Assembly: GCA_944472155.2 (NCBI GenBank)
Contig: OX235272.1
Coordinates: forward strand, 78,994,020-79,058,019
Source: Trichobilharzia szidati
Lineage: Eukaryota; Platyhelminthes; Trematoda; Strigeidida; Schistosomatidae
DNA length: 64,000 nt
Reading direction: 5' to 3'
Shown: positions 35,239 through 47,429 of the stretch, piece after piece
Layout of the letters: each line of letters opens with the position of its first letter
How positions within the stretch are numbered: the stretch's first letter is position 1
Notes under the pieces: generated by a model
The model's database searches: none
Told to the model about the DNA's origin: nothing
The model's input: only the letters and a program-made list of their open reading frames with translations
Made by a program: the position numbers and the translations under genes

Positions 35239-36230
35239 ATGGTTAGTTGAAGTCAACAATCCAAAGTTTTCAAATGTATAAAAGGTATGTAGATGACACC
35301 TTTATTATTCGTAATAGTGATTATAATTTGAATTATATATTAAATGCATTTAATGGTTGCCATCCAGCGATAAAATTCACACTCGAAATGGAGAATGAGT
35401 CTAGTATTCATTTCCTCGATGTGAACTTATCAAGAAAGACCGATGGAACTCTGTAGAGATCGATTTATCGAAAGCTGTCATGGAATGGTCAAATGACAAA
35501 TTTCTACAGCTGGGTGCCCATTGGTCCGGTCGCTTGCCATTCGCATTCGGCGCATATGTAGCCCTGATACTGTGGAGGATAAGTTAAATCTTTTGAGGAA
35601 AATCCTAATAGAAAATGGATTTCCACCACGTTTTATAGACAAGAATATACAGTCAAATCCTATGAAATGTGATTCGTCATCTGTGGCCAAGAAAATATTG
35701 TACATGAGCTTGGAATTCAAAGGTGACTTAGCTTCCGATATCATGAAAAGAAGGATATCACAGTCCCTGAAAAGAACATTCCCTGCTGCATCTTTGAGAA
35801 TAGCCTTTACCAGTCGACCATCACTGTTCAATAACCTGAAGGACAAGATCCCGCAGTTGAGCAACTCTATGTGCGTTTATCAATTCACCTGCTTGTGTGG
35901 AGCTAGGTATATTGGTCGTTCGACTCGAGTTTTGTCCAAGAGGGTGCAAGAACACTTTCCTGCATGGTTACGAAGAGGTGGAAGTGGAGCAACATAAAGC
36001 GCAATCACTGAACATCTGGTCGATAACGAATACCCTATCTCACAGCCTCCGCCTTTAAAGTCATCTACAAGGCGAAAAGCAATTTACCCAAATCACCACA
36101 TATCCGACTCATCTGTATTGCTGAAGCTTTGGCTATCGAAACAGAAAAGCCAGATCTCTGTATACAGAAAAAGTTCGTTCAACGCCTCCAATTTTCATAG
36201 TCTTAACCCCTCTTTGCTAAAGTATGGTAA
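35239..36230 (+). mobile_element. PLE: RT motif C to GIY-YIG nuclease
   Basis: Frames in order: YKRYVDDTFIIRNSDYNLNY (catalytic DD of the RT), IHFLDVNLSRKTDG, LRKILIENGFPPRFIDKNIQ, LKRTFPAASLRIAFTSRPS, FTCLCGARYIGRSTRVLSKR (GIY-YIG) and the C-terminal ICIAEALAIETEKPDLCIQ. Two frame breaks (near 35455 and 35997) inactivate it. The first RT motifs are missing. Confidence 0.85.
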
Positions 36231-36239
36231 TCCCTAATC

Positions 36240-37444
36240 ATACTTTGGCTCTACCAATTTTTTCGTTATGTTTATTCACTTTGTATACTATTCCTTTATT
36301 ACATCAATTGTTAGTATTACTATTCTCACTTTGAACTGTCCCTGGTATTATTTCACTCGTTCCACTTGTCATTCTAAATCAATTCTGTTTTGCAACGTTA
36401 AATTCTATGTTATCAAATTTCACACAATGTTACGTAAGGTTTTTATTTTATTCGATTTGCCTACTAATCCTATAATTGCACACCCCTTCCAAGTTCTATA
36501 CATCCTACGAATTATTATATATATGACATTAATTGTTTTGCCACTTGACATTTAACTATGATTATAATCACAAATATTTTAATTGCATTTCATACTACTA
36601 TTATTATTTTATGCATTCACACCTATGATTCAATCCGCTCACGGGGTATATATATATATATATGATTGTACAGCTTGAAAATAACTATTGTCACATTATA
36701 TAGTAAAATATAATAATAGACTGTGAAATTAAGATTAAACTATGCAACTACAGTACAGTGTGATGCTTATAATTAGTTCAGCAGCACAAATAAGAACAAT
36801 ATTTAGAGTTATCCGGTGTTATGAGGAAAGTTAACTATTCTAGATTGAGGTTGAAGGCCATGGGAGGGAGAGGGATTCAACAAACGTTTTCTGAACACAG
36901 AGACTGAGTTGAAAAATCATTATGGTGACCACCTAAGCAATGCTTAGCAATCGAAGGCATGTAAGCCTAGGGGATTCAGGTGACACCTTGTAGAGAATTG
37001 TAAAGGCTGGATTTTTATTCACTCTTGCGCTCAGTATCCACAAAGTGTGTCACTACGGAACTCCTAAATGACCTTATGCCTCTTTTATCTAACCAAGTTG
37101 GAAAATGTCCAAGAGCATGTGAAGAAAACCTTTTTTCATTCCCTTGAGTATCGAATGGAAAATAGCCCTTTTTCTGAAGTCTTACTAGTGACGACGTTTA
37201 TGTATGAAGTGGAGTAGTTAGCCTCACTCCTAACTTTCTTTCTGGGCTTACTACTAGCTAGTTAACTAGGTAAGGTTTCGGACTGTATCGTCCAGAAATC
37301 AAGCCTGGATCATGTGAACGGTCGGCGAGCATTCTAGGGTTATTGGAAAGAAATATTCTCTCAGTCTAACTTTCTTTTCTCATAGATTCAATTAACTGTT
37401 TTTCTTAAACTAATATAACCATTAAACTATTATAATTAAGCTTC

Positions 37445-37491
<47 letters not shown>

Positions 37492-38080
37492 TAACTTTAG
37501 TCGTTTAAACAATACGAACTGTTTCATGCAACCGGTTCCCTTTATTAGTTTGAAGAGAGAAACAACGAACATGTTTGCAGGATAATACGAGCTCGTTTTA
37601 TTTCGTGGATTCTCATCAACTGCATACATCCTAAACATAATCAAATTATAGGTTTCAAGAAAGTTGTGGAACATACTTTTTCATAATTATTTTGAGTTAT
37701 AGATAGAAGGCATAAGGAACATAATTCCAGAATTTGATGTAGGTAGACAGATTATTCGGAGTCAAAATCAACTAATTATATATAGTGGAATTAGATAAGA
37801 GGGGTAAGAGTTCAGATTTCTATTAGAAAACAACACAGATTGGTTAGAGGCATATTACAGGGTCAGGGCCAGAGAACAGAGTGAATTTACACATCTTGTG
37901 GTGGAGAGTTTAAGAGGGTGGGGGTGAATATTGAAGTAACATTTTTAACTTAAACAGACAAACAATTAAGTAGATTTAGAAACTTGAAGGTCAAAATTGA
38001 ATAGAATGTTACGTAACAAGACAAACACACAGGCATACTGACAGAAAGGCAAAACAAAAATAAAATAAAATAGAGTTAGG
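36240..38080. other. No gene recognised; contains a long (TA)n tract
   Basis: AT-rich sequence. A (TA)n microsatellite runs 37447-37482 and a short one 36650-36662. No supported coding region. Confidence 0.6.
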
Positions 38081-38640
38081 GTTACCAAGGTAGTGAAAGA
38101 TTAATCACACTATCTTTCTGTATACAGAGGTCTGGTCGAAATCTCTTGATAGCAATGGCTTCTGCGAAGCGAAGTAGCCGTGGGTTTCTTTGTGTATTGA
38201 TTATTTTGAAGGCTTAGCCAATTTCTACTGTGTGTCCTGTGTCAATTAAATGTCTGGCGATTGCACTCGATAACAATTTTCTTCCTTTTGTGCGGAGACT
38301 CTTAGCAATGTGCTCAGAAAATCTAGTAGATGCTGTCCTCTCAGTCCTTCCTATGTACTTGCTTCCGCAACTGCACGTGAATTGGTAAATGCAGTTGGAG
38401 TTGACGTGAGTAGGGTACTCATCTACTTTTGACTGGGTTAACGAGCACACAGTGTTGTGAAATAGGATCAGTCTGGCTGCTGGAAACGTTCTTTTTAATG
38501 CACCTGTGAATAGGAACTGTGACACTACTCGAACCATCCACAAATAAGTCCCAGATCGACAAGACTTTAGCCTTACTTTATTGATGCATTGTTCTTTTCT
38601 GACTGACTTTCCTTTGATTTCCGGGTAGAACATAAGGCTT
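38080..38640 (-). mobile_element. PLE GIY-YIG fragment
   Basis: The frame reads ALKRTFPAARLILFHNTVC, IYQFTCSCGSKYIGRTERTA, STRFSEHIAKSLRTKGRK and SSAIARHLIDTGHTVEIG. It is the same subfamily as 34875-35238 but less decayed. Confidence 0.8.
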
Positions 38641-38838
38641 CATGCTTGAACTTTGAAGTTCCAGTAACGATGGTGTTTTTTGTGCAGGATGAAGTTGCTA
38701 GCCTCACGCCCACCCTTCCCTCTTTACCAAGCGTACTACTGATTAATAGGAGTAAAGGAGTAAGTTGGCCGGGAATCGAACCCAAGACCACATGTGGCAT
38801 GGTTGGCAAGCCTTCTACGACTGAACCACTGATGTAGT
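38615..38838 (-). mobile_element. SINE family D copy
   Basis: The complement shows the tRNA-Gly-like head with GGGTTCGATTCCCGGCC, the body GGGAAGGGTGGGCGTGAGGC, and the tail AAGCCTTATGTTCTACCCGG. It joins the PLE piece next to it. Confidence 0.7.
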
Positions 38839-39984
38839 AGTTCTTTGTGATCAAATCCCTCTAAAGTAACACTTGGAATCTTGCTTTTTCATCAAATGGA
38901 CGATTCTGTCAAGTTTTACGAAAATATTTATTTCTTTTGTTTACTGATAGATCATTTGAGTGTGAAATACTTCCATATCACATGAATTAAAAGTGGGTCT
39001 TAACGAAGAATATTCTTTTCGATAAATTCTCTTCATGTTTTTACAGTTATAAAATAAAATATTTGCTATCTTTACAATAATAGCCAGGTATACTGTGGAT
39101 AAATTCTTTAATGAAGAATAACAGATAACATAGTGGGCTGAATTCAATTACAAAATATGTTGGAATGCAAGACGAAAATGATGGGGATAATGTGGGGAAG
39201 ATAAAAAAGGTAATTCAAGATTAGACTATAGAGAATTCTGTTCTGCTCTTTGTAAATTAGTAGTGCTTTAGTGTATCTCTATATGTTGAAGACGGAAATC
39301 GTACAAATTTTAGTTTTCTTTTTAGTGATTAACAGTCTGATCTATACATGAGTTGACTTTTGACAAACTTTAGGTACTTATTTCCTGATTTTTGGTAAAT
39401 GCTAGAAGCAAAAGTTTACTGTCGAATTCTATTTCTTGCATAATGTTAACACTGTCAGAAATGTTGATGCTTTGGATAAATAGAGGCTGTGGAGCCCGAA
39501 AAATATCAAATTATACGTTCATTGTAAAATAGTAAAAACAGTGAATTCACTGCACATCATGGGTGTTAACTGATATTAAATAAACCATTTCCTCCACCCT
39601 TATAACATCAACCTTTATTGTTATTGTTCTTCTTATATTTATGATCCTCGCAATTTTTTGTTTTTATTTGTTTATTTTCTCATAAGTGTGACCATCATCT
39701 AAGCTGTGTTATAACTGTTGTTTTTTGTCTTTCCCCTCACCATACTATATCAACAGAACATTAGATTCAATAATCTATAACACGCTTAAATTTTCAAACT
39801 GAATCGACAATACTGTTTGAAATAAACCCACTGTTATTATTATTACTATCATAATATTTATTATTCTCATTTTGTACTTCGAATATTTTTGACTTTATAT
39901 CGTAAATGTGGACAAATTCCTCTGGTTAAATTTTGTTTTAATTTTATTTATATTTTGAGTAAATCAGATGAAATATTATGATAA

Positions 39985-40045
39985 ATGCTGAGAATTCCAT
40001 TCTGTATTATAAGTAGTTTTTCGGAATAAACTAGATTATTATTAT
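39985..40045 (+). repeat. Retroposon 3' tail with (ATT)n
   Basis: GCTGAGAATTCCATTCTGTA to TCGGAATAAACTAGATTATT matches the right arm of the palindrome at 6617-7355 (7317-7375). It identifies that element as a plus-strand retroposon end. The rest of 39000-40900 shows no recognised gene. Confidence 0.6.
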
Positions 40046-40924
40046 TATATTGAACAAGGACTCCATCTTGTTCACCGCGCACTACGGACGATATAACTTC
40101 CCTTCTCTAGCTTTTTGCTTCCCACTATTGCTAATCATCACTGCCCGGTGCCTAATCCGTACATCCACATTTTGGATCTTTTACCTCAACCTCCTTTCTC
40201 TTCGCAAGTACCTCTTTGGCTGTCGGCATACCCTTGTGTGGAGTGAGCAGTAGCAGGTCAAAAGGACTACTTCATTACTCCAACTCCGTACATCTCTATT
40301 TGTGTATTTTGGAACAATTATAACTCACCAAATAACTGTATCTTATATATATACCTTAACTCAAGTTTGAATTTCTTCTGTTATTTCACTTTGCGTATAA
40401 ACGAGCTTAGCCGGTTAGTCTTCCACAAGGCAGTCAATTATGACTTGAATTTCCTTAGATGATTGGCCTTAAGTGATTTTGTACCACACAATTAGGGAAA
40501 TGTTTTAATCATATCAGATGATACGTTTGGCTATCTTAAAAGTCTTGTAGTGAACTTTTTTACACAACCGGAATGTCTGTACTATGAGCGAAGACATACT
40601 GAGATCATCTTTGTTCTCCCTCGGCTAAATGGGCATAGATGTTTTCATTGAAGTTCTGAGAGCTTTGAAAAACTTGAGGTAGTTGGAGTAATTATATATT
40701 CTCCCGTAAATAAGATGGGAGAATGGAAAAGTAAAAATTTACTTCTGTCATACTGGTCATTTGAAAACTCAATCACTTAAGTGGTTCAATATTGTTTTCA
40801 ACAATTTCATGAAGCTTTGTCATTGACTATGCGGGATTTTTCAAGCAATTACCCAAAATGATGTTGTCATGCGGTAATTTATTGAATCATAGTATTGTGA
40901 TTTCATCTCTCCTATTCACCGTAA

Positions 40925-41775
40925 AGACGGGTGGGGATAAACGTTATCGTGTTTTAAATTTACCGCGCTTCAGGTTTCCTCGTCTTTCATTGGCTAGAAC
41001 AGTGGCGGTCAATTGGATTTTTAATTTGTCCTAGGTAGGTGCTATCGTGTGGTTGTGTTATGAGTGATTTGCAAGCAACTTTGACGAATATAGATGTAAC
41101 ATTTGACTATTCTAACATTGTTTCACTGTTTTTATACAGATACAGTGCTCTTTTCGTTATAAACTCCCTTGAAACTGGTCAGGCATTATGTTGGTTATCA
41201 GTCACTACGATCCCGTGGGTCCCAACACATTTCTTGAGTTGTGGTTATACGTACAGTATTTTCTACTTCGATATTTCTCACTCACATGGTATCCTGTGTT
41301 GCTTGCGAATTAACTGTGACAAGCTGTGCAATAATGTTCTTCGTAAACGAGCCCTTTTTCTAGAATTTCATCGCAGGTAATCAGTGCGAGCTGAAGCGGC
41401 ACATATGTAAGAAGCTGTGAACGCATTGGAAGACTTTCAAAAGGCGAGAACCTTATATGTTGCTAACAGTGACAACCTTTTTCACATACGAGTATGTGGC
41501 TACGTTCACATGCAGAGGAAAAATCGGCGAATGAGACATTGTATAGTAGTGAGACAACTTTGCGGAACTTTCATCTAGCCTGTATGTTTCTCTCTAATAT
41601 TTTTATCCCTCAGACCACTAACAAAGTATTGTTAAATGTATTTTTGTGTGTTCACCGTTCAACCCTGGGTACTGACCTTCACCGTTTAAGTCGACTGATT
41701 AAGCTAATGGCCAAGCAACAACGCCATTCGGCATATTTGGCATGTACTCTAGCTAGTTAAGTAGTCACCAATGCT
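40925..41775 (+). pseudogene. SWIM/MULE-like family, 5' portion
   Basis: Shares a 5' block with the minus copy ending near 52000: AAACGTTATCGTG, CATTGGCTAGAACAGTGGCG, AATTTGTCCTAGGTAGG. From about 41389 one frame reads VRAEAAHM, then (after a stop) EAVNALEDFQKARTLYVANS, an N-terminal segment resembling the other two copies. The zinc-binding and SWIM parts are absent. Function unknown; likely a transposon remnant. Confidence 0.5.
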
Positions 41776-42034
41776 CTACACATTTGGTCCAAAAAATTAT
41801 ATTAATTCGAATTGTTTATATCTGAAAAATAGTGACCACGGTAATATAGGGGCGAAGTTCAACAATAGCGTCCCGGGAGTACGAACGTCCCAATGACCTT
41901 GAACGCATGCTAGTCGTTGGCTAATGGCGCCAGTCATTATCGCAGCTGAAAAATCAACGCTATTCACCAGCTAAGCGGCAAATTTCACCCAGATCACGTT
42001 CTTAAGTACTGTTTCGACAATGTGTTAATAGCTC

Positions 42035-42185
42035 GCTAGGGTTAGGATTAAGGTTAAGGTAAGTATTGAGGCTAGGGTAAGGGTCAGGGTTATAATTAGG
42101 ATTAGGGTTAGAATAACGGTTGGGATAAGGTTTATGATTAGGGTTAAGATTAAGGTTAGGGTTAGTGTGTTGCGATTAGGGATAG
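42035..42185 (-). repeat. Interstitial telomere-like repeats
   Basis: About 25 degenerate units around GGTTAG, GGGTTA and GATTAAGG, e.g. GGATTAGGGTTAG, all on plus as TTAGGG variants. The schistosome telomere repeat is TTAGGG. The tract lies among transposons far from any visible end. Confidence 0.8.
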
Positions 42186-42414
42186 ATTTATAGTTGATGT
42201 CATTTATTTTAATTTGTTTTATTACCCACATTTTCCTGGTAAGTAGTTGTCGATCCTCTTACTGGAAACCATAATAATTCAACTGAGGGTTTTGGGGAAG
42301 ACTGCACATGAGGGTAAGAGAGATAAACGATTCACAAAAACAGCTCATCTTCAATCACCTTGGTTAATACCTCTGGAGAAACTAATCTAACTTGGCAACT
42401 GATTCAGATTCAGA

Positions 42415-43300
42415 TTTATTGGTTGAGGATAGAAGGCTTGGAGCCTTTGTTAATCCCTTTCTAGTAAATTTCTGTGCTTGTCCAAACCCTTCTTGAATGA
42501 ATCAGTTGAGGTTGCAGACACCACTTCTTCTGGGAGTCGTTCCAAGAGTTTATGACTCAATGTGAGAACCAGTACTCAACAGCAATATGATTTCTTCTTG
42601 GCTTTTGAACTCTCCTGCTATGTCCTCTAAGGTGTTCCGATCTGGTGGGAAGGAAAAGAGAGAATAGGTCAGGTCCGTAGTCATTATTTAAAATTTTAAA
42701 CATTGTGATTAAATCTCCTCTCTGCCTACGGTATGACAGGGAGAAGAGATTTAAACTGTCTAGTCTTTCCTCGTATGATAAATTAGTCATGCCGAGAACC
42801 ATACGTATTGCCTTCCTTTGAACCCTTTCTAGAATGTGTGAGTCCCCTTTTAGACAAGGACTGGCTGTCTGGATGCAGTTTTCCAGTCTTGATCTCACCA
42901 GAGATGCATATAAGGAGGTGAACATATCTCTAGTGATTCTAGTAAAGGCTCTGCGAATTGCCCATAAGGACCTGAAACTACATGCAGCCACCGCGCGACA
43001 GTTTGCTGTAGTTTTTATGTCGTGGCTAACTATGACACCTAAGTCCAAGTGAGTCTGAACTGATGGGAGTGTTATTCCCTCTAGTTCGTAGGAGCTGGTG
43101 CTTCCTTGTCCGATGAGCATGGTTGCACATTTTGCCACATTGATCGGGAGCATCCATTCTATGGACCACTCTGACAATTTGTTGAGGTCCTGTTGCAACG
43201 TGGACGTATCACTGTTGCCCTTCAGCTCTCTCCAATATCTGCGTATAGGACCATAGGGGAGTCGGTGAGCAGAGATAACGCTGCAGCTCCCCACCTTCTG
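42415..43300 (-). mobile_element. CR1/jockey-like LINE, RT 3' part
   Basis: A 245-codon frame begins at an RT position after motif C: TLQQDLNKLSEWSIEWMLPI, NVAKCATMLIG, HLDLGVIVSHDIKTTANC, YASLVRSRLENCIQTASP, ILERVQRKAIRMVLGM, YRRQRGDLITMFKILN. The downstream 3' UTR-like part reaches about 42415. The catalytic half is missing, and the copy is 5'-truncated. Confidence 0.85.
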
Positions 43301-46300
43301 GACAAATCAACCAGCTTCATGACTTATATATGTTGAAGTTCAACTCGCTTCACTTATAATCTGTTGCATTTGTGCTCTGTTGAATTCAACGTTTCTGGTA
43401 ATGCATGTTCTCTAAACTACGTAAGCACCCTAAGGTTTTACATTTGCATACTGACAAATCACAACACTTTGGCAGATTAAGACATTCCCCACAGGAATCT
43501 TCCGTTGAACTCTTCGTGACTGTAGCACTGTGTGGTGATGTGTAAGTAGCCTCCGTCCAGCTAAGAGTTCAGATTGTCTCACTTCCTGTTCTGACAGTTG
43601 CTCATGGTTCACTAGGTGATCCTAAACGCGGAAATGATGGGATGCTTTTCATAAGCTAGAAACCCCAGGCTGCAGAACCACTTTCGTAGCCATGGAAAAC
43701 CAGTGACATAATAACTTAAACTATTCTTAGCAGGAATTGCCAAGATACCTAGGTTCAAATGAGGATGAAGCCGGTTGGTTAAAACTTCAGGAAGCTAATC
43801 ACCCAATGGGCGTTCTCCTGACTAAAACAAAAGAAAGTATGCTGTCATGGAATGTCTGCGCCTAGTTCAAGGCTGCAAAGTGTGTTCAGATTGCAGAAGA
43901 ACAGAGAAGAAATGAAACAGATGGAGCGGAAGTGGACTCTAGAAATTGTAAACTGGAGAGTCAACAATCTACTCTGATCATCGAGACAATAACTATGAGT
44001 TCGCTAATCGTTTATCCATCTTGATGTTTCCAATGCCATCAGTGGCTGCCATTCATTAGGAACCAGCTTCCCCCGGAAACATGACAACAAGACTCAAATC
44101 AAAAGCTGAAATTGCAATTAAACAATGCTATGCTGCTACAAATAGATGCAAGAGGATTCTTACAGACAGCTGAAGAAAATCATCAACAAACAACTAAATC
44201 CCAATAATTGGTATTTTTGGGAAACTGAGATAAGACAACAAAAAGAGGACCAATCACGAGTTAAGAGGCTCTCGAGGAGATGAATGAGAGTGAAGAAATC
44301 TTAGGAGGTTTCGGCGCCTTCAGTGACTTGGTTATTGGAGGCAATGAGCCTCCAGAGGATCTCGAGATAGACCGCAATTCAAGTTCGACACCCAAAAAGA
44401 AAGGAAGAAACCACAGTGAACGCTTTCACAGGAAATCGTCAAGAAACTGTTGAGGGCATCAATCATCATTATCTGTGAAAATTGAGAGGAAGAACACTGG
44501 GGCTCTGTAGTGGCGAGTGGAAGGAGACCTCCATGTCCGTGTTACGAAGGGAGGAGAGGCAAGGTAAGCAACGGTTCAGTACGGACACCTTGAAGGTGAC
44601 AATGTGTAGAGGATGGGGAAGCAGAAGATGAATGATGAAAGGAGAAGCTGAGTATAGTCCAAAACGTGATAAACAAAAGAGTGAAGAAGAGATCTGGGGA
44701 AGACAAAATACGTTTCACGAAACACTGAGAACTGAAGCAGAACAGATCGCAGGTAAGAAAGACTCCACAACAATATGTCAGATAACCCTACCGTGATACC
44801 GAAGGATAACTATGTAGATAAAGCCAACGAAAGACACTGAAGAAAACGTAACCCACAAAAGATGGGAATTGGGTAATGATAAACTTTTCACTTTGGAAGA
44901 TTCTTGAATTCGAGACCACCTATAACCCGCATGGAAAAACCAACAGCAAACACATAAATAATAGAGAACATCGATCCTTCAGAAAAGCAGTCATGAATTC
45001 CATTAGGATTCTAAGAGCCTAAGAAGCAGCAGTACTGAATAAAGCTCACCCTAAAGCACTGAAAACGGACCGAAATACTCCAGTGAACATAACGGTACAT
45101 CAGGTGTGAAATAACAAAGTACCTTCCGAGTGGTAGAGGGGCAAGTTAAAGCTCTGCAAGGACTGGTGCGAAATCATGCTCGCTTGTGGGAAGTTGTGTG
45201 ACCAGCTGGAAGTGATGCAATGGATATGTGCTAAGTAAGCTATATGCTTCATTCGGAACGTGATGCATAAATAATTCTAACATTCATGTTGAAAGATACT
45301 TCGGCTTCTGATATATTGAAAGTAAGAAAGACGGATCTGGTACGCTTTAAGTGAATAGTAAACTCGCAGAAAGGAGGTATCTTAAGGTGCGCACTTGTCA
45401 CAGCCATGATTTTAAAACTCGTCCTTGATATTTTTACCGCTTTATTTCCAAGAAAGTTAAAATAATTAGTCCCTTTAGTAGATTTGAATAAGGCATTTCG
45501 CGAGATGATTTCATTTTGTAGTTCCCCTACAATCGTTTTACAACTAACCTGGTTCACAATAATAAAATAAATGGCATGACAATTACTTAGTTATATAAAA
45601 CCAAAAGTACACACTAATGACCAATCATATTTAAATAGGTCAAGTATACTCGCCATGGTAGGCGATGGTTGAAGTCTGTTGTTTATTGTACACATAGTTT
45701 AGAATGTATGTGATTAATCCAAAGTGCTTCCATTACCTTCAGTGACCTCGAATTAGAGTTATGTGAAATGTTATTTGTAAAGCGGTTGTAAAGAAACTAC
45801 GAAATTTGTCTCCTAAACACTTTATTTCTGTTTTCCTGTTATTCTGAATAGGTTGACATTCGAGATGATTTAAAAGTGATATGGGCAGTGACACTAGCAA
45901 GAGTTTCGCCCTTAATCATCAGAGAGATATGGCACTAAATGATCCCGAAGCAACTCAGATTAAATCTCTTAAACGAAAACAGGAAGGTGGGACGAAAAAT
46001 AATGGGGGAAAAATGTCTGAAGAATAGGTGAAGATCTTCCTTCAGGCAGATCGAATTTAGCAAGAAAAGATCCGAAACGACGAAACCAATTAAGTTGGAG
46101 TATCACAGGCTATAAACTTAGCATCTAATAATCCTTATTCTGTGTGTTGCATTGTTGTTCAGAACAGAAAAACGTCTAAAACACCCAAACCGTCATTAAG
46201 ACATGCACACTTTATGGTGTCAATGGGGTCAGCATTCCCAAAATTACTTTAAGAAATGGCTGATGGGATGTGTGTAATACATATTATACGCAAACAAAGG

Positions 46301-47280
46301 CGGAACAGAAAACGCGAACCGTTTCCATGAACTGTTTAACGTAGTACTAGAGAATAAGGAAGCAGCGATGTACCCAACAGTGTATGAAAGTCCAGCTATA
46401 AGAATGTTCAGATCAAAACCCACCGTTTATGGGACAAAGAATTAAGAGAAGAGAACGTCCAAATGCACCAAAAGATAGGAAAGTGTGAAAAACCTGAAGA
46501 AATGGTTTTTGGTGGTGAGGTCTCTGCAACTAACGGTACCATGACATCTTTCCATGAAGCCCAATAAATAATTATCCAAAAGCCCGAAAACATGTTCTGC
46601 CATAAGCCCCAATGTCGCAGAAGTTATCATGTCTTATCCCACATTGTACACCATTTTGTTTATGTGTGGACACAGACGGGGAGGAGCAGCCTTCTCCCTC
46701 ATTTGAGGATGTAAGCACATACGCGTGAAAAATCACCGAATTCCCAAATTTCGTCTGTAGCATAGCACACTATTAAGATGAATCATAAGCCTGATATAAA
46801 AACCTTCTTTGAGATTACAAATGAAAATCTTCAGGGATGTATATCATAATATGCTAGGGAAACAGCTATCCGCATAAAATAGTCCTCCGTGTGGGTATAA
46901 AATAGCTTGTTGTTACCCATAATCTAATTTGCTAATCGTTTTCTGATTACATTAGCAGGAGTACCCCCCTACTTCAAAGTCCCTTATTATTTTCATTATT
47001 TTGTTATACCTTATTACAAGCAAATGTACAGTTAGGCTGCTTGAAATGTATCGGGCGAATGCATCATATTTTTCAGATGAGCTCCTTTTAGTAATGCTCT
47101 CCAAAGGTTTTCAAATTTTTAAGTGTCAAAGCGGTTTCGGAGTTTATGAAAAGCAAATTCAAATCTTTCAAATCGTGCCACATTTTTATAATTAGTAAGT
47201 TTCTTTATAATGTTATTAGTCTTGCGCAATGATTTGTTTAGGATACTTCGCCCAATACAATTTAGACACGATAGCGAATA
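43300..47280. other. Four kilobases without a recognised gene
   Basis: GC content is higher than the introns and short frames recur, but none was recognised. One lysine-rich frame starts at the ATG near 45880 (MGSDTSKSFALNHQRDMA to KRKQEGGTKNNGGKMSEE) and stops after about 50 codons. It may be an old retroelement or gene remnant. Confidence 0.4.
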
Positions 47281-47429
47281 CTAAATATATAAGCGGTCCC
47301 CTACTATCTTGACCTATCGTACTTTGACTAATTATCTGGATGCTGACCTTTCTAACCCAGCTTCTCCCATAGAATGGTCAAAGACCTAACTCACAATAAA
47401 AATTTATGATATTTGCTTCTTTCAACGAA

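Noticed and set aside
42025..42231. 68-codon minus-strand ORF rich in Leu and Thr
   Set aside because: It is a translation of degenerate telomere-like repeats.
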